Assembly: GCA_028023455.1 (NCBI GenBank)
Contig: JAQFVV010006312.1
Location: 3,989,835 to 4,053,834 of the forward strand
DNA from: Epiperipatus broadwayi
Taxonomy: Eukaryota; Onychophora; Udeonychophora; Euonychophora; Peripatidae
Length of the DNA: 64,000 bases
Direction: 5' to 3'
Shown here: piece after piece, positions 39,504-51,400 of the stretch
Layout: each line of letters opens with the position of its first letter
Numbering within the stretch: the stretch's first letter is position 1
Translations under genes and position numbers: made by a program
Notes under the pieces: model-generated
What the model saw: the letters and a program-made list of their open reading frames with translations, nothing else
Told to the model about the DNA's origin: nothing
Databases searched by the model: none

Positions 39504-39505
<2 letters not shown>

Positions 39506-39565
<60 letters not shown>
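39506..39565. repeat. (TA)n microsatellite at PLE-A 3' end
   Basis: TA repeat begins directly after GTACGTTT, as at the left end of PLE-A (15,261-15,270). Confidence 0.9.
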
Positions 39566-39568
<3 letters not shown>

Positions 39569-42464
39569 GCCATTACAATTTGGTCACTAGCCAAATTTAT
39601 AGTAATGTGCATGTAGAAAAGGTCAAACAAAATCATCATCACAATTTTATATAACCATAAAGGAAGTTGTAGGGCATCCAAGTTTAAACCCTACAAGGTC
39701 CAGTTCTAAAAGCTTTAAACAGAGAAAGAATGGGTCAACAATTACATGCTTTACTTGTTTGTGTGTTGATAGAAAGGTAATACACACATTTAAACTATTT
39801 AATATTTAAATTTCCTGTTAAAAAGCAAAGTTATAATGCATACATATAGGCAATGTATGTGTAAATTATTTAATTGTTTTATATTTCAAATATTAAACAT
39901 TTTAACTTTCTTTAAAACTAAGCTAGGCTTGATCAATTCTAATATTTTATTCTATGCTTTTATTTTGCTTTTTTTTAATTATAATTGGGATTTAAAAGTT
40001 ACAGATTTAATTAAATAATTGGGTTATAATTACTAAGCTAGCAATTATATTATTTAAGGTTAGTTTATGAATGATTTGAAAGAATGAAGGATGTGTGTAC
40101 ATTACATACAAAATTTTACATTTCCTAAATATTGAAAGAAAAGGAAGTATTAAATCTGTTAAATTATTTTTTTGTACAATTTTTTTTGTTAAAAGAGGAA
40201 ATCTGTTTAATCAGATATCAATCTTTGTAGTAAATTTTTTGTAAATGATTGTCACTTTGGAAGCTTATAATGAGTCAGAACTATAATTTTTGAAATTGTC
40301 TTATCAAGATCTAAAGAAGGAAGCTCAAAGATTTGAAGTGTTACCTGGATGTTAAAAAGAAAGAAAAAACAAAAGAAAGGAAATAAGAATTGAGTCTATT
40401 TTTTTTTAAACAAAAGTGTCTGGAAAAAGGATTAAACTTTTCAGTTGAAAAATAATATAGTTGAAAATAAATTAGAGATCTAATTAAAACAAATTTGTCC
40501 AAAAATAGCAAGTGATGCTATCTCTGATTGGTTAAGTTAGCTAAAAATTGGATATAAAAAGCTGTTTTGAATTATTATTAAGATTATTATTGTGATTGAT
40601 TCAGATTATTAAACTATAATATTGAACGTTGAAAATATAAGAGATGGCGGGCTAAAAAAATTATATGTATATTCCATTTGCCGGACCATCTGGAGGAAGC
40701 TGCACATCACATAGGAAAGAAAAGATGTGTCTAAAATAATATTCTACACCTTTCAACTGACCAGATAAATAAGATGTTTTTAATAGAAGGAAGAAAGCAT
40801 TCACCTGCATTCAAAGAAGATGAATTAATCTACTGATAAATATTAATCATCAAGTCCAATTAATTGTTACAACAACTGATTTTAAACTCAAGAAAATTTA
40901 CAAATGGGAAAACAACTGCTGTATTTCATCCACATGCTTGACAAGAAGAGAAGAAAATTTACTATAATGATTTCCAAATTGTCCACTAAAGCAAATAACC
41001 TCAATAGAGTCATCATCATCAAATAGTTATCCACCTCAAGAAAGAGATTGTTCCCAGTAAAACGGAAATGGTAGCTACAGAAATATAAACATTATACAAG
41101 ACAAGTTTGAACCCTTGGAAATTCACCACAAACAAAAGATCGGTAATATGACTTTTTATATCTATTTTCTTTATGATATCAGTCTTAATAAACATTTTAG
41201 CAATAAAGTGGTATATTTTATTTAAAGAACTTTTAAAGACTATTCAGATCGATTAAAACAAGAATGTCTTACCAATAATAACTTTGAGCTTCATAAATGA
41301 CCTTGATTGTATGAAAATTATTTGTTTATTAATTTTACAATATTAATGTGTAAAACAATTTTTTTTTATGGTATTATGATTTTAGTTTTAACTAATATAT
41401 TATTATTTTGGTTTTAAATAATATTTTGTTATCATGGGATAAAACACGCACATACATAATAATATTTTTATATGTGTATAATTGGAAGTGAATGTGGAAT
41501 AATGAGTAGTATTAGAATATTAGATTATTTTGTTTCAAGTTCAGTATAGATTTCAGCGCTTGGAAGGGAGGGGGAGAAAATAATTTAAAACTTTTTTCTA
41601 AAACTTGCTCTTTCAATTTTACTAACATTTTTTTTTTACATTCTATTTACATGTTGGATTTTAAAGTATGTGTGCTAATGAGCAGATAATTTTTTTTTTA
41701 ATACTTTTCTCATGGAGTGAAAATCATGGTCAATGTGACGTCCAACTTAATACAAATACATTTGAAGGGAAAGGGGGAAGAACTTAAAATTAATCTGAGG
41801 ATTGTTATATAACCAATTATTATTATTATTATTCATGTCAATTTTCATATTTATCTAGAAATTTTTATGTATATGTTAGAAATGTAGTAATAAATATTAG
41901 TTTGTTTTATTAAACGAGGCGTATATATTTCATTAAGTGTAGTCTTGGTTAAGTGTGATTATTCATCATCATCAATGGTTGAATATTAGTTATTTAAGAT
42001 ATAAGTAAGTATGCTAAAATTAAGCAATAATTATGAATTTCTTTATAAAATTTAGTTTTATGTTTAGGCTTAGTCCTAGAGCTGTAGTTGAAACCCTTGT
42101 CATTATTGTTATTATGATCATCATCATCATCGTCATCAACGTTTTAATTAATGAGCTGTTTAACTGTTTAAAGGCCATAAATAAATATTGATTTTATAAT
42201 ATTTAGTGATTTCTTAGTATTATTATAACCACATCCCATCATCTATTTCATGCAAGGATGAGTGAATTGCCATCCTAAATTAGTTATATATAATCTGAGC
42301 TAGTGAACTTATAAAAATATTGAAACACATTTGTTATGTTAAGATCTGAGAAATGATTTATGTTCAATGAATTCCACTGTGGTTTAAAGATGTTTTACTT
42401 TTACCTAAATATTAGTGCTTATAGTGATATGGCTCAAAAAGCAAAATGTCATTTTTATTAGAAA
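39566..42464. other. AT-rich DNA, no gene seen; small ATC-type repeat near 42.12 kb
   Basis: The frame 39,836-40,018 has no signature. TGATCATCATCATCATCGTC at about 42,116-42,136 is a short trinucleotide tract. (ATT)n occurs near 41,817-41,833. No transposon protein motif was recognised. Confidence 0.45.
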
Positions 42465-42568
42465 TAAAGTACCAAAAAGGGATTCAAACCCGGTACATGT
42501 GAAAAGGTTATCAGATATAACCGTGTCTAGATTCAGATAATCTAGTGGCGCCCTGCTAGACCATATTC
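42465..42568 (-). other. tRNA-derived SINE-like unit
   Basis: On the minus strand, ATGGTCTAGCAGGGC resembles a pol III A box or tRNA D arm, and CCGGGTTTGAATCCC is a near-consensus B box or T arm, about 60 nt apart, more than in a simple tRNA. Between them are two hairpins with the same ATCTG loop: CTAGATT-ATCTG-AATCTAG and GGTTAT-ATCTG-ATAACC. The second could be an anticodon arm and the first a duplicated or remodelled copy. It lacks pairing acceptor ends, so a functional tRNA is unlikely. Confidence 0.5.
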
Positions 42569-42820
42569 ACTTAGTATTTGTTTAAACATGCACTTAACAT
42601 CAAACCAAGAAATGAAAGTGGATAAGATCTACTGCCTGTATACCTGAGTTATATTTTATTGAATTATTAGTGAACTCACTTCACGTAATTTTTGATATTT
42701 TGCCATATACCTGAGTTATAATACTGCTATAATAATTTGCTTATAATTCTTAATAGTGTTATATTTTGAATCTTTACTTAGTCATTATAGTTTTTGATAT
42801 TTGAACTCTTTTATTATGTT

Positions 42821-42822
<2 letters not shown>
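42569..42822. other. AT-rich spacer, no gene
   Basis: A short interval between the SINE-like unit and (TA)n. ATACCTGAGTTATA occurs twice (about 42,640 and 42,709). Confidence 0.4.

Positions 42823-42890
<68 letters not shown>
42823..42890. repeat. (TA)n microsatellite at the edge of unit X copy 2
   Basis: About 68 bp of TA next to AATTCACAAAATGGAGCC. The equivalent place in copy 1 (15,261-15,270) has only five TA units, and PLE-A follows. Confidence 0.92.
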
Positions 42891-42893
<3 letters not shown>

Positions 42894-44434
42894 TCACAAA
42901 ATGGAGCCAAATGTCAGTAATGCAGTATGGATGAATGTCACTAATGATATGGAATAAGATTTACTGCTTTAAAAATAAATGACCACTTATTTGAATGCCA
43001 TCATTTAGACAAATAATATGCTATGCTGCTATTATATATAGGAAAGATTTCATTTAATAAAATATACATTAAGCTTTGACCCCCTCATTTTCTACTATTT
43101 AAAGTAATTCAATCCCACCTTCATGGATTTTACAACAATTGAATATTTAAGCATGATATTTTAAAATTATGGAAAATAAAATAAAAACTAGCAGTTATAT
43201 CTAGAAAACAGTTAATAATTCACCCTTTCAGAATTGAATAAATAACATTTTAACATTAGTTTAAGTTCTGGATTCACCCCGGGTAGAACCCAGAATTAAA
43301 TAAACAAATTTTTGTACTAAAACATAAAATGTTGACTCTTTTAAAAAAACAATCTGGCAAGCATATTAATTAATAATGCACTATATTTTAAGGGGACATT
43401 AATAACCTTAATTAATGAAGGTTTATTTAAAAAAAAAGATTTTTAGAAATTAAGCTTGCCAGGTTGTTTGAAATTGACATATTAATAATAAAAGCATACA
43501 TATAAAATCAGGTAATAAATAACTATGAATAAATGACTGCATCAAAGTTAAAGAAAGTTAGAGTACATGTGAGTGAATTAAATTTATAAAAATCATTTGA
43601 GAGCAATTTACATATTATATATTAGAAATAAAGTTAAATGGTACATTAGAAGAACTCTTGATAATAGACTTTGAGATTAGTTAAACTAGCTTTACTTGCA
43701 GCTTGAAAATTTACCTTGCACCATTTTAAGAGTCCATATTTCAAAGTCAGCTCATGCATGGCAATTGGTTCTTAAATAACAGCAAGCTTTTATTCAGCAT
43801 TCCACAATTCTCCAGTTGGGCTTTTACTTCATTTCAGGGCAGCAGAATATTATGGCAGTGGAAGATGACCCACAAGGGTCAGGAAAAGCATTCTACTGGA
43901 TCATTTTTAAGATTTCAAAGCAGCATGGAGTCTAGTAGCAATCAGTTCTCTCAACAGTAGCTAATCTGTTGGTGATTTAAAATCTGGCCATTGTATACTT
44001 CTGCCCAGAGATTTGAAGAATGCTTTTAATTTCTTACCTTTAGCTCAAACACAATCTTTAATCTAACATAAATTTTATATTTCTTTGTCCATTGTTTTTG
44101 AAAAATGCAACTCTTAGATAACATTCCAAAAATATATTCAAATCTATTTCCAGATTGGAAATAGATTTGACAAAATGTTTATAACAAAAGTACTATCATT
44201 AGTTTTAATCCTCATTTTATTTTAAGTAAAAACTTTAATTAAAAATACCTTCCCCAGATTAAAACAATAGTGTTTCAAACCCTTTAATTATTTTTGGACA
44301 ATTAACATTTGCATCTTAGATTTTATAAAATATACAGTTTAATAGGAAAAACAATTTAAAAAGAAAAAGTTTTTAAAATGGCATCTAATAAAATATTAAA
44401 AAAAAATCAATGTTTTGTTAGTATTTTTGCTCCC

Positions 44435-44492
<58 letters not shown>

Positions 44493-44585
44493 CCGCATCT
44501 ATGTACTTTAGTATAGTAAAAAAAAATTAATAATAATAAAAAATGTTATTGAAACATTTAAATTTTATAACTTAGGCATGCATCT

Positions 44586-44587
<2 letters not shown>
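42891..44587 (-). repeat. Repeat unit X, copy 2 (inverted relative to 13.6-15.3 kb)
   Basis: Reverse-complement match to copy 1 through AATTCACAAAATGGAGCC, the hairpin at about 44,139-44,170, and GAGATGCATGCCTAAG. Only scattered single-base differences were noticed, and the 68-codon frame (here 43,754-43,960, plus strand) translates identically. Differences include a longer internal (TA)n (44,438-44,490) and a tract around 44,245-44,275 (ACCTTCCCCAGATTAAAAC) that copy 1 lacks and replaces with a local duplication. Probably recently duplicated. Confidence 0.8.
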
Positions 44588-44638
<51 letters not shown>

Positions 44639-44643
44639 CTGAA

Positions 44644-44677
<34 letters not shown>
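44588..44677. repeat. Duplicated (TA)n with ACTGAATATTT insert
   Basis: Two TA tracts are separated by AACTGAATATTTATA. The next sequence repeats AACTGAGTATTTGTAAATAC. This is a slippage duplication at the junction of unit X and the PLE-C tail. Confidence 0.85.
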
Positions 44678-44678
<1 letters not shown>

Positions 44679-45003
44679 CTGAGTATTTGTAAATACAGTA
44701 AATAAATAATTAAAAATTTTATCCACTTAGGAGTGCTTTCAATTATCTCAGTAATCTGTGTCAACTAGAGCTTTGAAATGCTAACTTTCCCACAATTCAT
44801 GGTCTTAACATTTGCTCCTTGCCTGTTAATTAAGTCATGTTTATATTTGTATATTAGCATAGCTTCTTGTATTGTTATTTTTTTCCATTTGCAAATTGAA
44901 AAAAAAAAACAATAAAAGAAAAATAAAGGAAGCTATCCTAATATACAAATATAAACATGACTTAATTAACAGGCAAGCAGCAAATGTTAAGATCATGAAT
45001 TGT
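44675..45003. mobile_element. Palindromic PLE-C 3' ends, inverted copy
   Basis: This is the counterpart of 13,240-13,560. The left half is in minus orientation (GCTTTCAATTATCTCAGTAA, TTGTGTCAACTAGAGC-type tail, AACAGGCAAG complement) and the right half from about 44,885 is in plus orientation (AAAGAAAAATAAAGGAAGC, ATATACAAATATAAACATG). The homology to the left copy stops abruptly at ATCATGAATTGT (about 45,002), which may mark the breakpoint of the inverted duplication. Coding capacity is limited to a short piece of endonuclease C-terminus. Confidence 0.7.
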
Positions 45004-47971
45004 AATTTTTAACTATTTTATTCAACTATAAAGTAGTCTTAATTAATTCAAGCATTTAGAAAAAAAATCATTTATTGCAAGGTTAAAATTTTAATTAACT
45101 AATTTTTGATTAACAACCTTCCTTGGTAATAAATAGGTCAAGAATCCAAACTAATTAGAGGAGAGGTTATAAGTTCAAAGATAAATAAACAGTCTAATAA
45201 ATGGTCATATGACCAAGGGCCTAAATAAAGTGAGTCAAGCACTTTACATCAGTCCATATTCTACACCAGTTTGCAGTCTCCATCAGTCTCTTCATTTTTT
45301 CAAGATTATCAATCAATTTAATTTTTTAATAATTGAATTTTAAACTCTACAAAATTTTTAAAAAGTATAAATTTCTTTAAAATTTTTGTTTTTAATAAAT
45401 TCAGCATGTTGGCTAAACTTATATTTTTAAACAATTATCTAAACAGAAATATCAAGGGAACTGGTCTCTGTAACTGCCAATGAAATGACAATATAATTTG
45501 TTATTACAATATTTAGAATATTTTTAAAATTTGCTATGATGGAAAACTTTGAAAATTATTGTTATTGCTATCACTATGACTGGAGAACAATTGTCAATTT
45601 TAGAAATAAATTGAATGCCTATGTTATAATTAAAATTGCCAAGGGATATCTAATTCTACTATTGGAAAAGACAATACCAAAAATACTAACATTTTCTTAA
45701 TAACTTCTCCCTAATATTTATAAGTCAATATATTATTTAAAATTAATTTGCATGGAATAAAAACTGTAATTTAAATAAGAAATATAATTTGACATTGCAA
45801 ATATTTTTAGATGTTCAATAGTAATTAATTCTGCAAAAGAAAAAGAATTAACTAAAAAAAATAATAATTTATAATTCAGTAATAATGATTTTACTTGTTC
45901 TGAATAATTATTTTTTAAAAAATGTTATTTATTACTATTTGAAAAATAGCATGAGAAGTTATTTTAGTATTATAATGGTTTTTGGTTACTTTTCTTTGAA
46001 AGAGGAAAGAAATAATTTGTCTTCAGACAGGGTGACCAGATTTAACTTACAACATACTGTTTCAGTAATAAAATATGTAAATTTAAAAATGTTTACTTTA
46101 TAAATGAAGATGCCAAACCTTTCCTGTGATAACACTCCAATTAATAAATTAAAATAACTTTTTTATATATTTTTAATAACTTTATAAAACTTGCATGAAT
46201 GTTTAAAACTCTTAAATGATTTCTTCCTCTGTACATCATTATGGAAACTGCTTACATCTTGAAGATCATAGTTAAGTCAAACATTCTTTCCTGCAAAATT
46301 CAACAATGCTAATAAATAATAATTATTTCAGTATGTTGTTGACCTATATGATATTATTAATATCAATCAAGAATAGTTTGCATAATGGATAAATTTAAAC
46401 TTAATAAATCTAAATTAAGGATTTTTGATATATTTATTGCAGTACTTTTAACATTTATTATACTTTAAATCTATGAATACATTGAATGAATGGCCATTAT
46501 CTTATTGTATACTTAATAATAGAATGAATTGAATTTACCCAGAATATCTAAAGAAATGCATTATACATTTTCTAATTATATTATAGACTATAGTATTTTA
46601 ATGATATTATCTTATATAATCAATGTGGTTGCTGATCACAAGATGCTATTGCCAACAGTCTTCTTCATGTTCAAGTAATAGAGAATTGGTCAAGAATGAA
46701 ACAGAAGGACATTATTATTTAATTTATTTATGGTAAAAAATATTGAATTTATTTATATTATGATGTTATACTGTGTTATGATGTGCATATATTATTGATC
46801 ATGTTATATGCTATATATTTTAAAACATTAAAGACTAAAGTTCTCAGAATTGTATTTTATCATATGTCTCTTTCTAAAAATAAACAATTTATTTATAATG
46901 GTATATTATGTTGCTGTAAGTCAAATAAGATCATGTATATTTCTATGATTTATTTATTATTATTGTCTAATATTAATAGAACCATATTTGGTATTAATTA
47001 ATTGTTGTGTTTATCATATTTCACATTGGTAAGCTGTTATAGTATTTTGTTAGAGATAGTATAATTATCTTCTGTATATTTTAGGAGTGCTTTTACATGC
47101 CAGTATATTCTATGGCTAATAATTAGTCTCCATCATTAATTCATCATTAATTTAGCTATCTTATTTTCCAGAAGGGATAGAAGCATTGGGCTCTATCTTA
47201 TTACTTGTTTTTTTTTTTGTGAGCTTTTGTATGCTTATAGCACATACTTTAGAAATTTTGGCTGAGGCTCTTTCTATTCTAAGGCAATTACTATTTAGTA
47301 TTTTGTTCCTGATGTGCATTCTCATTATTTTCCAGACAAGTGACAAAGTCCTAGATTCTTTACTAGCCCTCAAAAGTAGGTGCATCCTACAAGTAATGCT
47401 ATCATCATTTACTTTGTCTTACTTTATTGTTGAAGATTGATTTTGTTTGTAGCATTATTATTTTTAATAAAGCATCTGTACAATTTTACCATGGCTTTAC
47501 CTGGCACTTTTAGTGTATTATTAAGGTATTGAGGAATTCTACCTTATCTCTAATAGCATTTTTGGTCAGTTTAAAATGTAAAAAATACATTGTAAATGCA
47601 TCTACCTTATATTTGAGCATTGCTAATTGTAAAAACTAAATATGATAAACAATTGGGTTTACAATTTCTATATTCTCAAAATATTTATTAAAATATATAA
47701 AATTACATGAATATCATGAATAATACAATTGACAATGTACATTGATTATTAATTTGTAAAAGGCTGATGAGACACAAGATTGATTAATTAATTAAGAAAT
47801 AATGCATAGATACTAGGTCAAAGGTTTAAAAACTGAAAGGTAAGCAATGATTAGCAAGTAAAACTATAAGATTAGTTAACAGCCACCATGCTTGTTAACT
47901 ACAATTCAGATACACTATATTACATAAATTTACTATTGATACAGCGGTGCATTATCAGATGCATCAGATTA
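45004..47971. other. AT-rich DNA downstream of a gag-like ORF, no gene recognised
   Basis: An RT or endonuclease ORF2 would be expected here if the minus-strand gag-like ORF were part of a complete LINE, but none was recognised. Open frames at 47,161-47,385 (minus) and 47,186-47,440 (plus) overlap and neither shows a known domain. The minus one is in the same orientation as the gag-like ORF and could be residual element sequence. Confidence 0.4.
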
Positions 47972-49920
47972 TCAGTAAGTAACTCTGGCTGAAGTCTGAT
48001 TCATGATATTATTCAAAGAAGAAATCACTTTATTATAAACATAGTCCATTAGAGACAATGTGACAGTATCCAAATAGTTTACTACGAAGTTAGATGGGTT
48101 GTTATTATAGAGAGTGAAAGGTTCAATTTTCTCTCTGATCAATGCTTGAAATTTTATTTGTGGATTCTGAGTGTATATTTTGAATTTTAACTCCATCACA
48201 AGACAAACCAATCATTGATTCTTGGTCATTGAAGCAATGTAGCTTTTCCAAGACTTCATACCAAGACTAACAATTTCCTCCTCAGTTTGTAAATCATTAT
48301 CATTAAGCTAGTATACATTGCTTCTTTTTTTAATTATGGGTATATTCATGTTAGGAGTTGGCTTGTTATTTAAGCCTTATTTTTTTTCCCTTGACTAGTT
48401 TCATCTTTAGAACTAGATTTATTAATAATTGAAGATTTATGCTTTTTTGTGTTATATTTGTCAGCTGCCATATCCACTGAAATTTCATCAGCAGAGCTGT
48501 AGTTAGTTTGATTTGATGTAGTGAGTCCTGAGGTTGACTTAGTGTTTTTCATTTTATTCTTATTTAGCTTTTGAGTAGTAACTGCTGTTAGCAATTTACC
48601 TGATTTATATTCATTTGGCTTTCTATCATCTCTAGTCCAGACTGAGCAGACAAATACTTTGTCTGAACACTTTGCTTATTATTTTCAGATTCATTATTTT
48701 GTAAACAAAAGTCTGACTTTTGAATGCTAATACTTTGTAGAGAATTTTGGATATTATTGTTATGTAATGATGGTAGTTGTGAAGAGGTTTTAATTTCATT
48801 ATTCACAACCTGGGCAATACATACTATGTGTACTTCATTATTAATTTTCAAGTCTTCGACCTGTGTAGCTCCAGGAATTAGTTTGATTTTAATTGGTGTC
48901 TTTATGCTCAACTTTTTTTTTAGATATTGTTGATTGTATAGAATAAGTTGGACTATGGAGTCCATTAATTGAAGTCTGGGTTGTCATAGCCACAACCTTC
49001 CTACATTTATGATAGGTGCTCATTTTCACACCACAATTAGTGCAGAATCTTTATCAGCAGTCTTTCACCAAGTGTGTTTTTTTCCAGGCAGTAAAAACAC
49101 TGAGGTCTTACCCTCTGAAAAGAAAGAATCATAGGTGAGCTCTTAAAATATATGACCATAGAGATGTCAGTAGGATTAACATTTTGTCTCACAGCTAGTT
49201 GGAAGGCTGCTGAATTAAAAATATTTGACAACCTACACTTTCTTTCAGAAGATAGCTAAACTTGCTGACTTTTCCAAAATTATTAAGAATTTCTTGTAAG
49301 TGTTCTTCAAAGAAGTTCATTATACAATTCTTCACCCTTCCAAACAAGATATTTAATCTGGAAAGGTCAATGTAACATATGCTTAAAGTTATTTTGGCTG
49401 TCCAATTGTTGAATTCAATAGCTATATATCGATCATTGGGGTTGTTCAGAAATCTATGAATACCACTCCCAATGTGTTGTTGCTTAATTGATTTAAATAA
49501 TAACTCAGTGGTGAATTTAATTAATGTATAGTTAGCATCTGTGATTGCCAATATTAGGTTTTTATCACCACTAAGTTTTAGCAATGATTCAAAAAGACTG
49601 TTTGGAATAGTGCTGTTGAAACGATAGCTAAGATTGTCATACTGCTGAACAATGAAATTATCAGTGGTGAAATTACATGTATTATTTATGAGGTTATTGT
49701 ATTAATTATCTTGATGTAATTCTACTTCCATCAGATCAAGCAGTTTTAGATTGTCACTAACATTGGTCGAGTTTTCAGGTTTTTTCTCCAATGATTTGGA
49801 TTTCTAAATAATTGCATAAGTAGGTGTATTGCTATCATTATTGGAATAATTATTGGTGTACTGAATATTATCTAACTGTATTTTATTTTGTGTATTACCA
49901 GAAAGGTCTTCAGTAATCAT
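47972..49920 (-). pseudogene. Gag-like ORF1 with CCHC knuckle, broken
   Basis: From ATG at 49,918-49,920 a single frame runs to about 49,195 with two internal stops (near 49,805 and 49,700). It is rich in Asn/Ser at first, then a folded-looking block (LAITDANYTLIKFTTELLFK, NDRYIAIEFNNWTAKITLS, RLNILFGRVKNCIMNFFEEH). After a frame change comes RPQCFYCLEKN, with HLVKDC in the next frame, which together fit a CCHC zinc knuckle, and a second CTNCGVKM motif. A Lys/Ser/Thr-rich, low-complexity middle (48,965-48,370) and a final block to 47,972 follow in shifted frames. Such ORFs bind element RNA. It is probably ORF1 of a non-LTR retrotransposon, but no ORF2 was found. Confidence 0.6.
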
Positions 49921-51400
49921 TTTTTAAAAGTTTCTGCCATCATTTACGATTTTTTGGGCATAAATAACTCCTTCACCAATGGATGGGTAAGATGTTATTA
50001 TTAATATTATTGAGTGTGCCAAATATTTATATAAAAAACACAACTATATGATGGTTATTATTACAGTATGAATTAGATAATAAATGAGAAACTTTTGATA
50101 ATGAAATAATACAAAAAGTTACTGTAATATGATGAATTGTTATTGCTAATCCATGTAAATGTGATTTAATAAAGCAGTATGTCAATTTTAATTTTTGATC
50201 CATCTACTGAATTTTGCAAAAGCATCTTTGTGAAATTTTTTGATCTACGTGGACTTAAAGATGGACTAATTGTAAATTTTGTTGTTGTTTTGCTGTAAAT
50301 AAATCTTTGTCATTGTTATTTAAATAATTTATCATAGTCATTTATTCACATTATCCCACTTGTTAATTAGAAATTATCCCATTTATCAAAAATAAATCAT
50401 TTTAAACATTAATTAAAATATTAAATGCCAATAAAAATATACAATTATTTTAACGTATTTATTATAAGATATTTAAATTTAAAGAGTCACTATTTATTAA
50501 ATTATTTAAGCATTAATAGAGCATCTAAGAAAGTTGCATTTGCTTAATAAAGTATTGCAATTTGTTTTTTTTTTCAATTTGGACCACTTTAACTAATTCA
50601 ATTTGCATATGTAAAATCATTGCACATTTATTTTAAACCATTTTGATATTAGAAGATCATAGTTGTTATTATTTTGATAAGATTCAATTTGTACAAGAAC
50701 CTAATTCACTTTTGAGAGGTATTAAGTAGATTTATTCTAAGGTGTTTAGTATGGCTATCAAATCCCATACTCATTCTTAATATCTGAGTGTGATACTAGC
50801 TTATTCTTTATTTTATTCTAAATTTAAGAGATAATGTTGTTTTGTACTTTATTAAATTAGTAATATTGTTGTTATTGTTATAATTATGATAAAGCATTAG
50901 CTTAGGGAAAGTGTATGACTAATTTATTGTATTTAATTAGGATTTTATTCGATATTGAATAAATATAGAGAATCAAAAGGATTTATAAAAACATATTACC
51001 CTGAGATACCTTATATAATTTTACAAACTGTATTATTAAATTTATTTTAATATTATTTTATATTCAAAAAATAAATTCTGAGTAGCATAAATTTTAAAAG
51101 AATGTTTCAAATATTTTAAGAATTAAATTTTATTTTAATCTGGTTAAAGCAATGGAATGCTTAGAAAATGCTTCTAAGAGGATTAGAAGATCTTTACAAG
51201 GTGAATAATATAAAAAAAGATAGTTGTATTAGATCTTAAAGAAGGAAATTTTAAATGTAATCTTAATATTATATGTTTATAATACTAAGATTCTTTTATG
51301 TATGATAAAAAGAGTTGAGGTTTCTCCTCCTAATTCTTAATAGGGTTACTCTATGTTTCATTAAATTTTATTATAATGCTTCCCCTGTATATCTTGGTAT
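49921..51400. other. AT-rich DNA, no gene seen
   Basis: This lies upstream of the gag-like ORF on its strand and could include a 5' untranslated region or promoter, but nothing specific is visible. Confidence 0.4.

Larger units (their letters stand above)
38828..39505 (+). mobile_element. Chimeric PLE: inverted B piece, B 3' part, then A 3' part
   Basis: 38,828-38,887 is an inverted copy of 39,046-39,104 (TTTCTCTCAAAGAAGACAAC against GTTGTCTTCTTTGAGAGAAA). 38,886-39,331 is the family-B endonuclease end and tail in plus orientation. At 39,332 the sequence switches to the last 174 bp of family A (AATTATTCAAATTGAAAGG through GTACGTTT), which matches 17,531-17,704 with only a rare difference in the part compared, and ends at (TA)n. 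This looks like template switching between two PLE RNAs, or nested insertion at a short homology. Confidence 0.82.

Noticed and set aside
47161-47440. Overlapping frames on both strands as genes
   Set aside because: The two overlap almost completely and neither shows a known domain; at most the minus frame is residual element sequence.
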